NCBI GenBank assembly: GCA_011391115.1
Contig: JAABRC010000058.1
Location: forward strand, 1-8,640
Direction: 5' to 3'
DNA from: Candidatus Egaibacter danicus
GTDB lineage: Bacteria; Pseudomonadota; Gammaproteobacteria; Burkholderiales; Burkholderiaceae
DNA length: 8,640 nucleotides
Below, piece after piece: positions 1 through 7,636 of this stretch. The notes under the pieces were generated by a model. That model saw nothing but the letters and a program-made list of their open reading frames with translations. It was not told where the DNA came from and did not search any database. How positions within the stretch are numbered: position 1 is the first letter of the stretch; the number at the start of each line of letters is the position of its first letter. A program made the position numbers and the translations under genes.

Positions 1-146
1 ATGCCCACCCAGCGGCTGCCATTGATGGCCGCCATGCGGTGGACGCTGTAGCCCGCCACCAGGGCCAGCAACACCATGCCGGGCCAGAACCACGGGGCAA
101 CGCCAGTAGCACCGGCGACGGTTTCGATTGCGGCTGTTTCGCTCAT
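1..146 (-). CDS. Membrane protein N-terminus (partial), probable second permease of the ABC importer
   Basis: The ATG at 144-146 opens a frame that stays open for 48 codons to the left edge, so only the N-terminus is visible. Its start overlaps the stop of the upstream permease in an ATGA junction (4 nt), a strong sign of translational coupling in one operon. The visible protein begins MSETAAIETVAG, has a short soluble leader of about 16 residues, and then one hydrophobic segment at about residues 18-34 (PWFWPGMVLLALVAGYS). That topology fits a transmembrane protein. Importers of the SsuBC/TauBC/NMT1 type are often encoded with one or two permeases and a periplasmic binding protein, so a second permease is my inference. 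The conserved EAA loop would lie outside the window. A different membrane protein is possible. Confidence 0.6.
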   Translation of the reverse strand, partial: MSETAAIETVAGATGVAPWFWPGMVLLALVAGYSVHRMAAINGSRWVG

Positions 147-1036
147 TTCGCCCCCCTGCTGCGCAGCACCATGCGCTCCACACCCGCCACGATGCCGGTA
201 AGCGCCAGCCCCAGCAGGGCCGACATGACCAGCGCGGACCAGATTTGCACGGTCTGCCCGTAATACGAGCCGGTGAGCAGGCGGGCACCCAAACCGGCCT
301 GGGCGCCCGTGGGCAGCTCGGCCACCATCGCGCCCACCAGACCCGCCGCCACACCCACGCGCAGCGCGGGAAACAGGAACGGCAAGGCGGCCGGCAAGCG
401 CAGCAGCCACAGCGATTGCCAGCGCGATGCGGCGTAGGTATGCATCATTTCGGTTTCAATTTTTTGCGGCGAGCGCAGCCCCTGCACCATGGCCACGGTC
501 ACCGGGAAGAAACAGAGGTACATGGCAATGAAGGCCTTGGGCGCGGTGCCCGAAAAGCCCAGACTGCCCAGCACCACCAGCACGATGGGCGCAATGGCCA
601 GCACCGGCACGGTTTGCGAGGCCACGATCCAGGGCAGCAGCGCCTTGTCCAGCGTGCGGCTGTGCACGATCAGCACCGACAGCAGCAGCCCCAGCGCCGT
701 ACCCATGACAAACCCCAGCAGCGTGGACTGGCCGGTAACGACAACGTGGTAAATCAGGTTGCGTGGCGAGTCCACCGGCCACTCGGTCAGGCTCTCGTAG
801 AAGTCCATGGCCACCTGATGCGGGGCCGGCATCAGCGGGCGCTCCATGCTCATGGTGGCGTCGAACAACTCCCTCTGCGTGTAGCCGGCTTCCTCGTCCA
901 GCACGCGCTCGATGGCGCCGGGTGCATTCAGGGCCCAGGCCGCCACATACCAGGCAATCACAACGGCCAGCAGCACCACCACGACAGGCAGCCAGTCGTG
1001 CACGGCGCGCTGGTAGAGAGATTTAGCTTCAGCCAT
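143..1036 (-). CDS. ABC transporter permease (SsuC/TauC/NrtB-like, BPD_transp_1)
   Basis: This is an inner-membrane permease of about 297 residues in the binding-protein-dependent importer family. Hydrophobic segments lie at about residues 16-36, 96-124, 134-156, 165-185, 216-240 and 265-288, giving six likely helices. The cytoplasmic EAA-type coupling loop that docks on the ATPase is at about residues 196-221 (MMHTYAASRWQSLWLLRLPA). Residues 37-93 between helices 1 and 2 form an unusually long, probably periplasmic segment. I chose the ATG at 1034-1036. It overlaps the ATPase gene by 8 nt (ATGGCTGA), so reinitiation or coupling is likely. An in-frame ATG nine bases upstream (1043-1045) is an alternative. 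Longer starts, such as the TTG at 1136-1138, lie well inside the ATPase gene and are unlikely. Family membership is clear. The substrate, a pyrimidine, dihydropyrimidine or hydantoin-like compound, is inferred only from the operon. Confidence 0.88.
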   Translation of the reverse strand: MAEAKSLYQRAVHDWLPVVVVLLAVVIAWYVAAWALNAPGAIERVLDEEAGYTQRELFDATMSMERPLMPAPHQVAMDFYESLTEWPVDSPRNLIYHVVVTGQSTLLGFVMGTALGLLLSVLIVHSRTLDKALLPWIVASQTVPVLAIAPIVLVVLGSLGFSGTAPKAFIAMYLCFFPVTVAMVQGLRSPQKIETEMMHTYAASRWQSLWLLRLPAALPFLFPALRVGVAAGLVGAMVAELPTGAQAGLGARLLTGSYYGQTVQIWSALVMSALLGLALTGIVAGVERMVLRSRGAK

Positions 1037-1841
1037 GGTGGCCATCTGCCAGGGCTTCACGCACTTCGTGTGCGAGTTCCATAAAGGCGGGCGTATCGCG
1101 CAGGCCCAGATGCCGTTCGTTAGGTAGAGGGGAGTCAATCACCTTGACGATGCGCCCCGGGCGCGGCGACATGACCACGATCTTGGTAGAGAGGTACACC
1201 GCCTCGGCAATGGAATGGGTCACAAACACAACGGTGCGGCGCTCGCGCTGCCAGAGCTGTTGCAGCTGCTCATTCAGGCGGTCGCGCGTGATTTCGTCGA
1301 GCGCGCCAAAGGGCTCGTCCATCATCAGAATCTTGGGCTCGAACGACAGTGCCCGTGCAATCGACACACGCTGCTGCATGCCGCCCGAAAGCTGCCAGGG
1401 GTACTTGCCCTCAAAGCCCTTCAAGCCCACACGCTCCAGATGTTCCATGGCGATGCGTTTCGCGTCAAGCTTGTTTTTGCCCTGAATCTGCAAAGGCAAC
1501 GTTACATTGGCCAGAACCGTGCGCCACGGGAACAAAGCTGGCGCCTGAAACACGTAGCCGTAGGCACGGGATAGCCGTGCATCATGTGGCGAAACACCGT
1601 TGACCAGCACGCTGCCGGACGTGATGTGCTCCAGATCGGCGATCACGCGCAGCAGCGTTGTCTTGCCACAGCCCGAAGGTCCGATCAGCGAGACAAATTC
1701 ACCAGGCCGGATGGCCAGGTCAATGTTGGCGAGCGCATGCACCGGCGCTTCGACCGGGTTGTAAATCAGGGACGCATTGCGAACATCTACAGCCAGCGCG
1801 GGGTCACTGGATGCCCCGGACACTTCATTTACCACTGTCAT
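1029..1841 (-). CDS. ABC transporter ATP-binding protein (SsuB/TauB/NrtD-like)
   Basis: This is the cytoplasmic ATPase of about 270 residues that powers the importer encoded with it. All core motifs are intact: Walker A GPSGCGKTT at about 54-62, Q-loop Q99, signature LSGGMQQ at 151-157, Walker B ILMMDEP at 171-177 with catalytic Glu176, D-loop GALD at 179-182 and switch His209. The FPWRTVLANV segment after the Q-loop is typical of the nitrate/sulfonate/taurine/NMT1 importer subfamily. I chose the ATG at 1839-1841, which has GAGAG about 6 nt upstream. A TTG directly before it (1842-1844) would add one residue. The gene ends inside the start of the permease gene (8-nt overlap) and follows the Zn hydrolase gene after an 85-nt gap. 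Position in a pyrimidine-degradation operon suggests uptake of a pyrimidine or its reduced form. The sequence alone does not fix the substrate. Confidence 0.92.
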   Translation of the reverse strand: MTVVNEVSGASSDPALAVDVRNASLIYNPVEAPVHALANIDLAIRPGEFVSLIGPSGCGKTTLLRVIADLEHITSGSVLVNGVSPHDARLSRAYGYVFQAPALFPWRTVLANVTLPLQIQGKNKLDAKRIAMEHLERVGLKGFEGKYPWQLSGGMQQRVSIARALSFEPKILMMDEPFGALDEITRDRLNEQLQQLWQRERRTVVFVTHSIAEAVYLSTKIVVMSPRPGRIVKVIDSPLPNERHLGLRDTPAFMELAHEVREALADGHHG

Positions 1842-1894
1842 CAAATTCTCTCGTTACTTCTTCTGCGGCATTGTTTCATGGTGTGATCAGTAGA

Positions 1895-1909
1895 GGCACG
1901 AACTGTGCC
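1895..1909 (-). other. Small stem-loop between hydrolase and ATPase genes
   Basis: GGCAC (1895-1899) and GTGCC (1905-1909) form a perfect 5-bp inverted repeat around a 5-nt loop, in the 85-nt gap between the hydrolase stop and the ATPase start. On the transcribed strand no T-run follows, so it does not look like a standard intrinsic terminator. It could be a weak RNA hairpin that affects mRNA processing or the ratio of enzyme to transporter, or chance. Nothing else stands out in the gap apart from the ATPase ribosome binding site. Confidence 0.25.
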
Positions 1910-1926
1910 AGTGTCCGATGAAGATG

Positions 1927-3186
1927 CTATACCGCGTGTGCCCGCTCCAGCATGGCATGCAACAACACATTGCACCCGGCGGTAATGTGTTCGGGCTTGG
2001 CATCCTCAATCTCGTTGTGGCTGATGCCGTCCTTGCAGGGGATGAAGATCATGCCGCTGGGCGCCAGCTTGGCCATGTACACCGCGTCATGGCCGGCGCC
2101 AGAGACGGCGGGCATGTTGGAGTAACCCAGCTTTTTGGCCGCGCGGGCCACCGCGTCAATGCAGTCGTTGTGGAAAATTTGCGCGGGGTAGCTCGACACC
2201 AGTTCAATCTGCACGCCCAAACCGCTGTCTTTGGCCACTCTGGCAGCAAAGGCCTTCACTTCGTCGGCCATCTGGTCCACCAGTGCGTCGGTACTGTTAC
2301 GCAGGTCGATGGAAAACTTCACCCGGCCAGGAATCACGTTGCGGCTATTGGGGTACACCTGCACCATGCCGACCGTGCCACGGCCGTGCGGTTTGTGGCG
2401 CAGTGCTGCCGCTACCACCTCCTGCATGATGTGCGTGGACACCTGCATGGCATCCTTGCGCAGCGCCATGGGCGTGGGGCCAGCATGGGCTTCCATGCCG
2501 GTCACGGTGCAGTCAAACCAGCGGATTCCCAGCACACCCTGCACCACGCCAATTGTCTTGTCGTTGTCCTCCAGCACCGGGCCTTGTTCGATGTGTGTCT
2601 CGAAGTACGCGCCAATGGGGTGGTCGCCGGGCTCCTGGTCGCCGATGTAGCCGATGCGCTTGAGTTCATCCCCGACCGATTTACCCTCGGTGTCTTTGGC
2701 GGCATAGGCATGCTCCAGTGTGAATGCCCTGGCAAATACGCCTGAGCCCATCATCACCGGCACAAAGCGCGAACCTTCTTCGTTGGTCCAGAACGCCACT
2801 TCGATGGGGGCTTCGGTCTCGATGCCCAGGTCATTCAAGGTGCGCACCACTTCAATGCCCGCCAGCACACCGTAGTTGCCGTCGAACTTGCCGCCCGTGG
2901 GCTGGGTGTCGATGTGGCTGCCCGTCACGATGGGCGGCAGGCTGTTGTTGCGGCCAGCACGGCGCATGAAGCCGTTACCAATCTTGTCAATGGTGACGGT
3001 CATGCCCGCCGCCCTGGCCCAGCCAATCACCAGGTCACGCCCCTGCTTGTCCAGATCGGTCAGTGTCAGTCGACACACGCCACCTTTGGGCGTGGCGCCA
3101 ATTTTGGCCAGCTCCATCAGCGAGGCCCAAAGGCGCTCTCCATTGATGCGGACATTTTCAATATCGATGGCAGTTGCAGTGCTCAT
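1927..3186 (-). CDS. hyuC: Zn-dependent hydrolase, N-carbamoyl-beta-alanine amidohydrolase / carbamoylase (M20 family)
   Basis: A cytosolic metallo-amidohydrolase of about 419 residues in the M20 hydantoinase/carbamoylase (HyuC/AmaB) group. Expected third step: N-carbamoyl-beta-alanine to beta-alanine, CO2 and ammonia. Probable bimetal ligands are His91 (in GSHIDTQPTGGKFDG), Asp102, Glu137 (NEEGSRF), His198 (FETHIEQGP) and His390 (GISHNE). Their spacing matches the ligand set I recall from characterised bacterial L-carbamoylases. The segment from about residue 215 to 330 is the dimerisation lid (GMEAHAGPTPM and NVIPGRVKFSIDLRN are typical). I chose the ATG at 3184-3186 because GGAG lies 7 nt upstream; a TTG start at 3232-3234 would add 16 atypical residues. 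The gene lies 49 nt after hydA and 85 nt before the ATPase gene. Close relatives act on N-carbamoyl-L-amino acids or allantoate, so specificity is inferred from the operon. Confidence 0.9.
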   Translation of the reverse strand: MSTATAIDIENVRINGERLWASLMELAKIGATPKGGVCRLTLTDLDKQGRDLVIGWARAAGMTVTIDKIGNGFMRRAGRNNSLPPIVTGSHIDTQPTGGKFDGNYGVLAGIEVVRTLNDLGIETEAPIEVAFWTNEEGSRFVPVMMGSGVFARAFTLEHAYAAKDTEGKSVGDELKRIGYIGDQEPGDHPIGAYFETHIEQGPVLEDNDKTIGVVQGVLGIRWFDCTVTGMEAHAGPTPMALRKDAMQVSTHIMQEVVAAALRHKPHGRGTVGMVQVYPNSRNVIPGRVKFSIDLRNSTDALVDQMADEVKAFAARVAKDSGLGVQIELVSSYPAQIFHNDCIDAVARAAKKLGYSNMPAVSGAGHDAVYMAKLAPSGMIFIPCKDGISHNEIEDAKPEHITAGCNVLLHAMLERAHAV

Positions 3187-3235
3187 GATGTTCTCCGTTG
3201 AAAGATAGGTGCTGTCGGAAAAACGGTGCTGCAAG

Positions 3236-4748
<1,513 letters not shown>

Positions 4749-4778
4749 TGCCGTGAATCAAGCCCGCTAACCAGCCCA

Positions 4779-6083
4779 TTAGCCAACACGCATGGGGTTG
4801 TTGGCATGGGTGGTCCAGTCCGCATGAATGGCCGCTACTGGTTTGCCGGTGCGCTGGTCCATTTCACCCGGTGCCAGGTCACGCAGGGTGATGCATTCCG
4901 GTATCGGACAAACCGTGACGCACAGATTGCAGCCCACGCATTCATCTTCCTTTACCTCAAAGTGGCGTTTGCCGTCTTTCATCAATGTGATGGCCTGGTG
5001 CGAGGTATCTTCGCAGGCAATGTGGCAGCGGCCGCACTGGATGCATGTCCCTTGGTTGATGACGGCTTTGCTGATGTGATTCAGGTTCAGGTAGCGCCAG
5101 TCGGAAACAGTGGGTACTGCCTTGCCCACAATTTCGCTGACAGATTTGAAACCCATCTCGTCCATGTAGTTGGACAGGCCATCGGTCATTTCCTGCACGA
5201 TCTTGAAGCCATGCACCATGGCCGCCGTGCAGACCTGCACCGTGCCGGATCCCAGCGCGATGAAGTCCAGCGCGTCGCGCCAGTTGCCGATGCCGCCGAT
5301 GCCGGAAATCGGCATGCCCGCAGTCTGCGGGTCACGCGCAATCTCGGCCACCATATTCAGCGCAATGGGCTTCACGGCCGGGCCGCAGTAACCGCCGTGG
5401 CTGCCTTTGCCGCCGGTGGAGGGTGACATGGTCAGCGTGTACGGGTCCACGCCCATGATGGAGTTGATGGTGTTGATGAGGGACACCGCGTCGGCCCCGC
5501 CGGCTTTGGCCGCGCGGGCGGGGTTGCGGATGTCGGTGATGTTGGGCGTGAGCTTCACGATCACCGGCAGCCTGCTGTACTGCTTGCACCACGCGGTCAC
5601 CATCTGGATGTACTCGGGCACCTGGCCCACCGCGGCACCCATGCCGCGCTCGCTCATGCCGTGGGGACAGCCAAAGTTCAGCTCAATGCCGTCGGCACCC
5701 GTGTCTTCCACGCGCGGCAGGATCGCCTTCCAGCTTTGCTCTTCGCAGGGCACCATCAGCGAGACGACCATGGCGCGGTCGGACCAGTTGCGTTTCACCT
5801 CGGTGATTTCGCGCAGGTTCAGTTCCAGGTCGCGGTCGGTGATCAGTTCAATGTTGTTGAAGCCCATCAGACGACGGTCGGGCGTGAGCAGCGCGCCGTA
5901 GCGCGGCCCATTGACGTTGACCACGGGTGGACCGGCTTCGCCCAGCGTCTTCCAGACCACACCGCCCCAGCCGGCCTCAAACGCGCGGTTGACGTTATAG
6001 GCCTTGTCGGTGGGCGGGGCGGATGCCAGCCAGAAAGGGTTGGGGCTCTTGATGCCCGCGAATTCAGTATTCAGGTTTGCCAT
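4779..6083 (-). CDS. preA: NAD(P)-dependent dihydropyrimidine dehydrogenase, subunit PreA
   Basis: Catalytic subunit (434 residues) of the two-subunit bacterial enzyme that reduces uracil and thymine to their 5,6-dihydro forms. It corresponds to the C-terminal half of mammalian DPD. An FMN-binding TIM barrel of the dihydroorotate dehydrogenase type covers about residues 1-310. Cys139 in NFGCPHGMSERGMG is the counterpart of the catalytic cysteine of DPD. Asn77, Asn136, Asn204 and Thr205 match by motif and spacing the pyrimidine-contacting residues of DPD. The C-terminus carries two [4Fe-4S] motifs: Cys347, 350, 353, 357 (CIQCGRCHIAC) and Cys382, 385, 388, 392 (CVGCNLCVTVCP). Gly138 stands where mammalian DPD has Ser before the catalytic Cys. 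The ATG start at 6081-6083 has GGAG about 8 nt upstream. It follows preT by 29 nt, as expected for subunits of one complex. Confidence 0.96.
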   Translation of the reverse strand: MANLNTEFAGIKSPNPFWLASAPPTDKAYNVNRAFEAGWGGVVWKTLGEAGPPVVNVNGPRYGALLTPDRRLMGFNNIELITDRDLELNLREITEVKRNWSDRAMVVSLMVPCEEQSWKAILPRVEDTGADGIELNFGCPHGMSERGMGAAVGQVPEYIQMVTAWCKQYSRLPVIVKLTPNITDIRNPARAAKAGGADAVSLINTINSIMGVDPYTLTMSPSTGGKGSHGGYCGPAVKPIALNMVAEIARDPQTAGMPISGIGGIGNWRDALDFIALGSGTVQVCTAAMVHGFKIVQEMTDGLSNYMDEMGFKSVSEIVGKAVPTVSDWRYLNLNHISKAVINQGTCIQCGRCHIACEDTSHQAITLMKDGKRHFEVKEDECVGCNLCVTVCPIPECITLRDLAPGEMDQRTGKPVAAIHADWTTHANNPMRVG

Positions 6084-6104
6084 GTGGATGCTCCGTGGTT
6101 CAGG

Positions 6105-6118
6105 CGCTGAATTCAGCG
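6105..6118. repeat. Perfect 14-bp palindrome over the preT stop codon
   Basis: CGCTGAATTCAGCG reads the same on both strands and spans the preT stop codon (TGA at 6113-6115 on the minus strand) into the 29-nt preT-preA gap. As RNA it could fold only with a tight loop, giving at most a 5-bp stem (CGCTG/CAGCG) around four bases. It ends about 22 nt before the preA start codon, so it may affect coupling or mRNA stability. It may equally be chance. Confidence 0.3.
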
Positions 6119-7459
6119 TGAAAGGGCGGCGTGAATGGACAAGGCGGCCACCTTGCCATGCTCGACGGCTTCAACGGTCAGGTCACGTCCGCCGGCGCGA
6201 CAGTCACCACCGGCCCACACTTTCGCGTTGGAGGTTCGCCCCTCTTCGTTCGTCACGATACGGCCTTGTTTGAGTTCGATGCTGGAGCCCACGGGTTGTG
6301 CCACAAAGCTTTGTCCAATGGCTTTCAGCACCATGTCGGCCTCCAGCGTGAACTGCTCACCCGTCTCGGCCAGCCTGCCGCCCACCACGTGGGTATAGCC
6401 GAATTGCACGCCGGTGATGTGACCGTCTGCAGCCAGCAACGCCTTCGGCGTCGCCCAGTGGCGAATGTGAACGCCGTTTTTCTGGGCCCAGTCCTGTTCA
6501 TGACCTGAGGCAGACATGTCTTCAGCGCCCCGGCGATAAACAATCGTCACGCTTTCGGCACCCAGTTTGCGGGACTGCACGGCTGCATCCACGGCCGTCA
6601 TGCCACCCCCGATCACCACGACCTTGCGACCCACCGGTACCTGCGCATAGGACGGCGCCTGACGCAGCTCGGCAATGAATTCAACAGCGTTGCGCACCCC
6701 GGCAGCTTTCGGCTCTTGTATGCCGATGCTGTTGACACCGGCCAGTCCCAAACCCAGAAATACCGCGTCATAGTCACCTGTCAAAGCGTCCAGCTGCACA
6801 TCGGTGCCGAGCCGGGTGCCCAGACGCGTCTCGATGCCGCCGATGGACAGCAGCCAGTCGATCTCCTTTTGTGCAAAGCCACCGGTTGTCTTGTAGGTTG
6901 CCAGACCGTATTCATTGAGCCCGCCCAGCCTGGGGTTGGCATCCATCAGCACCACGGTGTGCCCCAGCCTTGCCAGGCCATGCGCGCAGGCCAGCCCTGC
7001 AGGACCTGCACCGACGACGGCCACCTTGCGCCCGGTTGATGCCGCACGGGTGAACAGGGGCGCGCCAGGTTTCTCGAAATATTTGTCCGTCGCGTAGCGC
7101 TGCAGTGCGCCGATTTCAACGGGCTTGTCTTCACTGGTGTTGCGTACGCAGGCCTGCTCGCACAACACCTCGGTCGGGCAAACGCGTGCGCACATGCCGC
7201 CCAGCGGGTTGGCTTTCAGGATGGTGTGCGCCGCGCCGCGGATGTTGTCGTCGGCAATCCGGTGGATGAAGCTGGGAATGTCGATGCCGGTCGGGCATGC
7301 TGTCTGGCAGGGCGCGTCATAACAGTAGTAGCAGCGGTCAGCCTCAATTTTGGCCTGCGCCAGATTCAGTGGAGGATGCGCATCACAGAAATTGTGGGCA
7401 TATTGGTCAGACGACAAGCGCCCTGCATGGACGCCGGGCGTGGAAGAATCTGTGTGCAT
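6113..7459 (-). CDS. preT: NAD(P)-dependent dihydropyrimidine dehydrogenase, subunit PreT
   Basis: Electron-input subunit (448 residues), equivalent to the N-terminal half of mammalian DPD and related to the small subunit of glutamate synthase. It takes hydride from NAD(P)H to FAD and passes electrons through Fe-S clusters to PreA. An N-terminal Fe-S domain has Cys43, 46, 51, 55 and Cys90, 94, 100, 104. Gln120 lies 16 residues after the last Cys, exactly as the unusual glutamine Fe-S ligand of pig DPD (Gln156 after Cys140). An FAD Rossmann motif VVGAGPAG is at 148-155, an NAD(P)H motif VVIGGGMTAVDAA at 281-293 followed by YRR, and the C-terminal FAD motif AGGDCRAGGRDLTVEAVEHG at 416-435. I chose the ATG at 7457-7459; its ribosome site is weak. 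A TTG start at 7564 would add 35 residues but lies inside the predicted promoter. First gene of the operon. Confidence 0.94.
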   Translation of the reverse strand: MHTDSSTPGVHAGRLSSDQYAHNFCDAHPPLNLAQAKIEADRCYYCYDAPCQTACPTGIDIPSFIHRIADDNIRGAAHTILKANPLGGMCARVCPTEVLCEQACVRNTSEDKPVEIGALQRYATDKYFEKPGAPLFTRAASTGRKVAVVGAGPAGLACAHGLARLGHTVVLMDANPRLGGLNEYGLATYKTTGGFAQKEIDWLLSIGGIETRLGTRLGTDVQLDALTGDYDAVFLGLGLAGVNSIGIQEPKAAGVRNAVEFIAELRQAPSYAQVPVGRKVVVIGGGMTAVDAAVQSRKLGAESVTIVYRRGAEDMSASGHEQDWAQKNGVHIRHWATPKALLAADGHITGVQFGYTHVVGGRLAETGEQFTLEADMVLKAIGQSFVAQPVGSSIELKQGRIVTNEEGRTSNAKVWAGGDCRAGGRDLTVEAVEHGKVAALSIHAALSR

Positions 7460-7563
7460 GTTTCGCTTGTCCAGTGCAATGGGTTGATCAACACAGCGTC
7501 CGGCACAATGAGCCGTGCACGCTTGCCAAATTGAATCTGCCGGAATGAATCTGTTGCTAGTCA
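7460..7563 (-). other. Predicted 5' leader of the operon mRNA with inverted repeats
   Basis: If transcription starts near 7557, as the predicted promoter implies, the operon mRNA has a leader of about 98 nt before preT. It holds a perfect 7-bp inverted repeat, TCCGGCA (7499-7505) and TGCCGGA (7538-7544), enclosing 32 nt. A smaller alternative stem, CGGC/GCCG (7501-7504 with 7512-7515), uses some of the same bases, and a 10-bp palindrome GTTGATCAAC lies at 7483-7492 near the start codon. No known riboswitch is recognised, and no T-run marks a terminator. The mutually exclusive stems could be a regulatory leader, but this is weak evidence. Confidence 0.25.
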
Positions 7564-7592
7564 ATTAGATGCAGTAATAAATGTTTTACCAA
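7564..7592 (-). promoter_or_regulatory. Predicted sigma70 promoter of the preT-preA-hydA-hyuC-ABC operon
   Basis: On the minus strand a -35 hexamer TTGGTA (complement of 7587-7592) is followed after exactly 17 nt by TCTAAT (complement of 7564-7569), which differs from the TATAAT consensus at one base. The -35 is one half of the RutR palindrome, so bound repressor would block RNA polymerase directly. The expected start is around 7557. It is a prediction from sequence only. Confidence 0.6.
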
Positions 7593-7601
7593 TTGGTAAA
7601 A
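7584..7601. promoter_or_regulatory. RutR operator (perfect 18-bp palindrome)
   Basis: TTTTACCAATTGGTAAAA is a perfect palindrome centred between the two divergent genes. Its inner 16 bases (7585-7600) match the E. coli RutR consensus TTGACCANNTGGTCAA at 12 of 14 defined positions, the two differences being symmetric (G to T and C to A). The adjacent TetR gene is RutR-like, so this is its likely binding site. It overlaps the -35 elements predicted in both directions, fitting repression that is lifted by uracil or thymine. Confidence 0.8.
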
Positions 7602-7621
7602 ACCCTGAACAAGAGTATGCA
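7593..7621 (+). promoter_or_regulatory. Predicted rutR promoter
   Basis: On the plus strand TTGGTA (7593-7598), the right half of the operator palindrome, is followed after 17 nt by TATGCA (7616-7621), a modest -10. A start near 7628 would leave a leader of only about 9 nt before the rutR ATG, which would explain why no good ribosome binding site is visible. The arrangement mirrors the operon promoter and implies autorepression. The weak -10 makes this less certain than the opposite promoter. Confidence 0.4.
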
Positions 7622-7636
7622 AAATACGTACCACTT

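Noticed and set aside
128..1084. Long plus-strand open frame opposite the permease
   Set aside because: Its translation is rich in His, Gln, Arg and Gly with no recognisable domain, and it lies antisense to a clear permease. High-GC coding DNA commonly leaves such open frames on the other strand.
1895..1909. Intrinsic terminator between hydrolase and ATPase genes
   Set aside because: The stem is only 5 bp and no T-run follows on the operon strand, and the downstream genes look part of the same operon. Kept only as a small stem-loop.
2266..2285. Second RutR-like site (CTGGTCCACCAG region) inside the hydrolase gene
   Set aside because: It lies mid-gene, lacks the TTGAC/GTCAA flanks of the consensus, and is explained by coding constraint.
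1918..2745. Long plus-strand open frame opposite the Zn hydrolase
   Set aside because: No domain, and low-complexity His/Val/Gly-rich composition. The minus strand carries a hydrolase with a complete metal-ligand set.
7460..7564. 35-residue N-terminal extension of PreT from a TTG at 7562-7564, containing three cysteines
   Set aside because: The cysteines looked like a possible extra Fe-S motif, but the start overlaps the predicted -10 box, has no ribosome site and is a TTG. The protein from the ATG at 7459 already begins ahead of the complete Fe-S domain.
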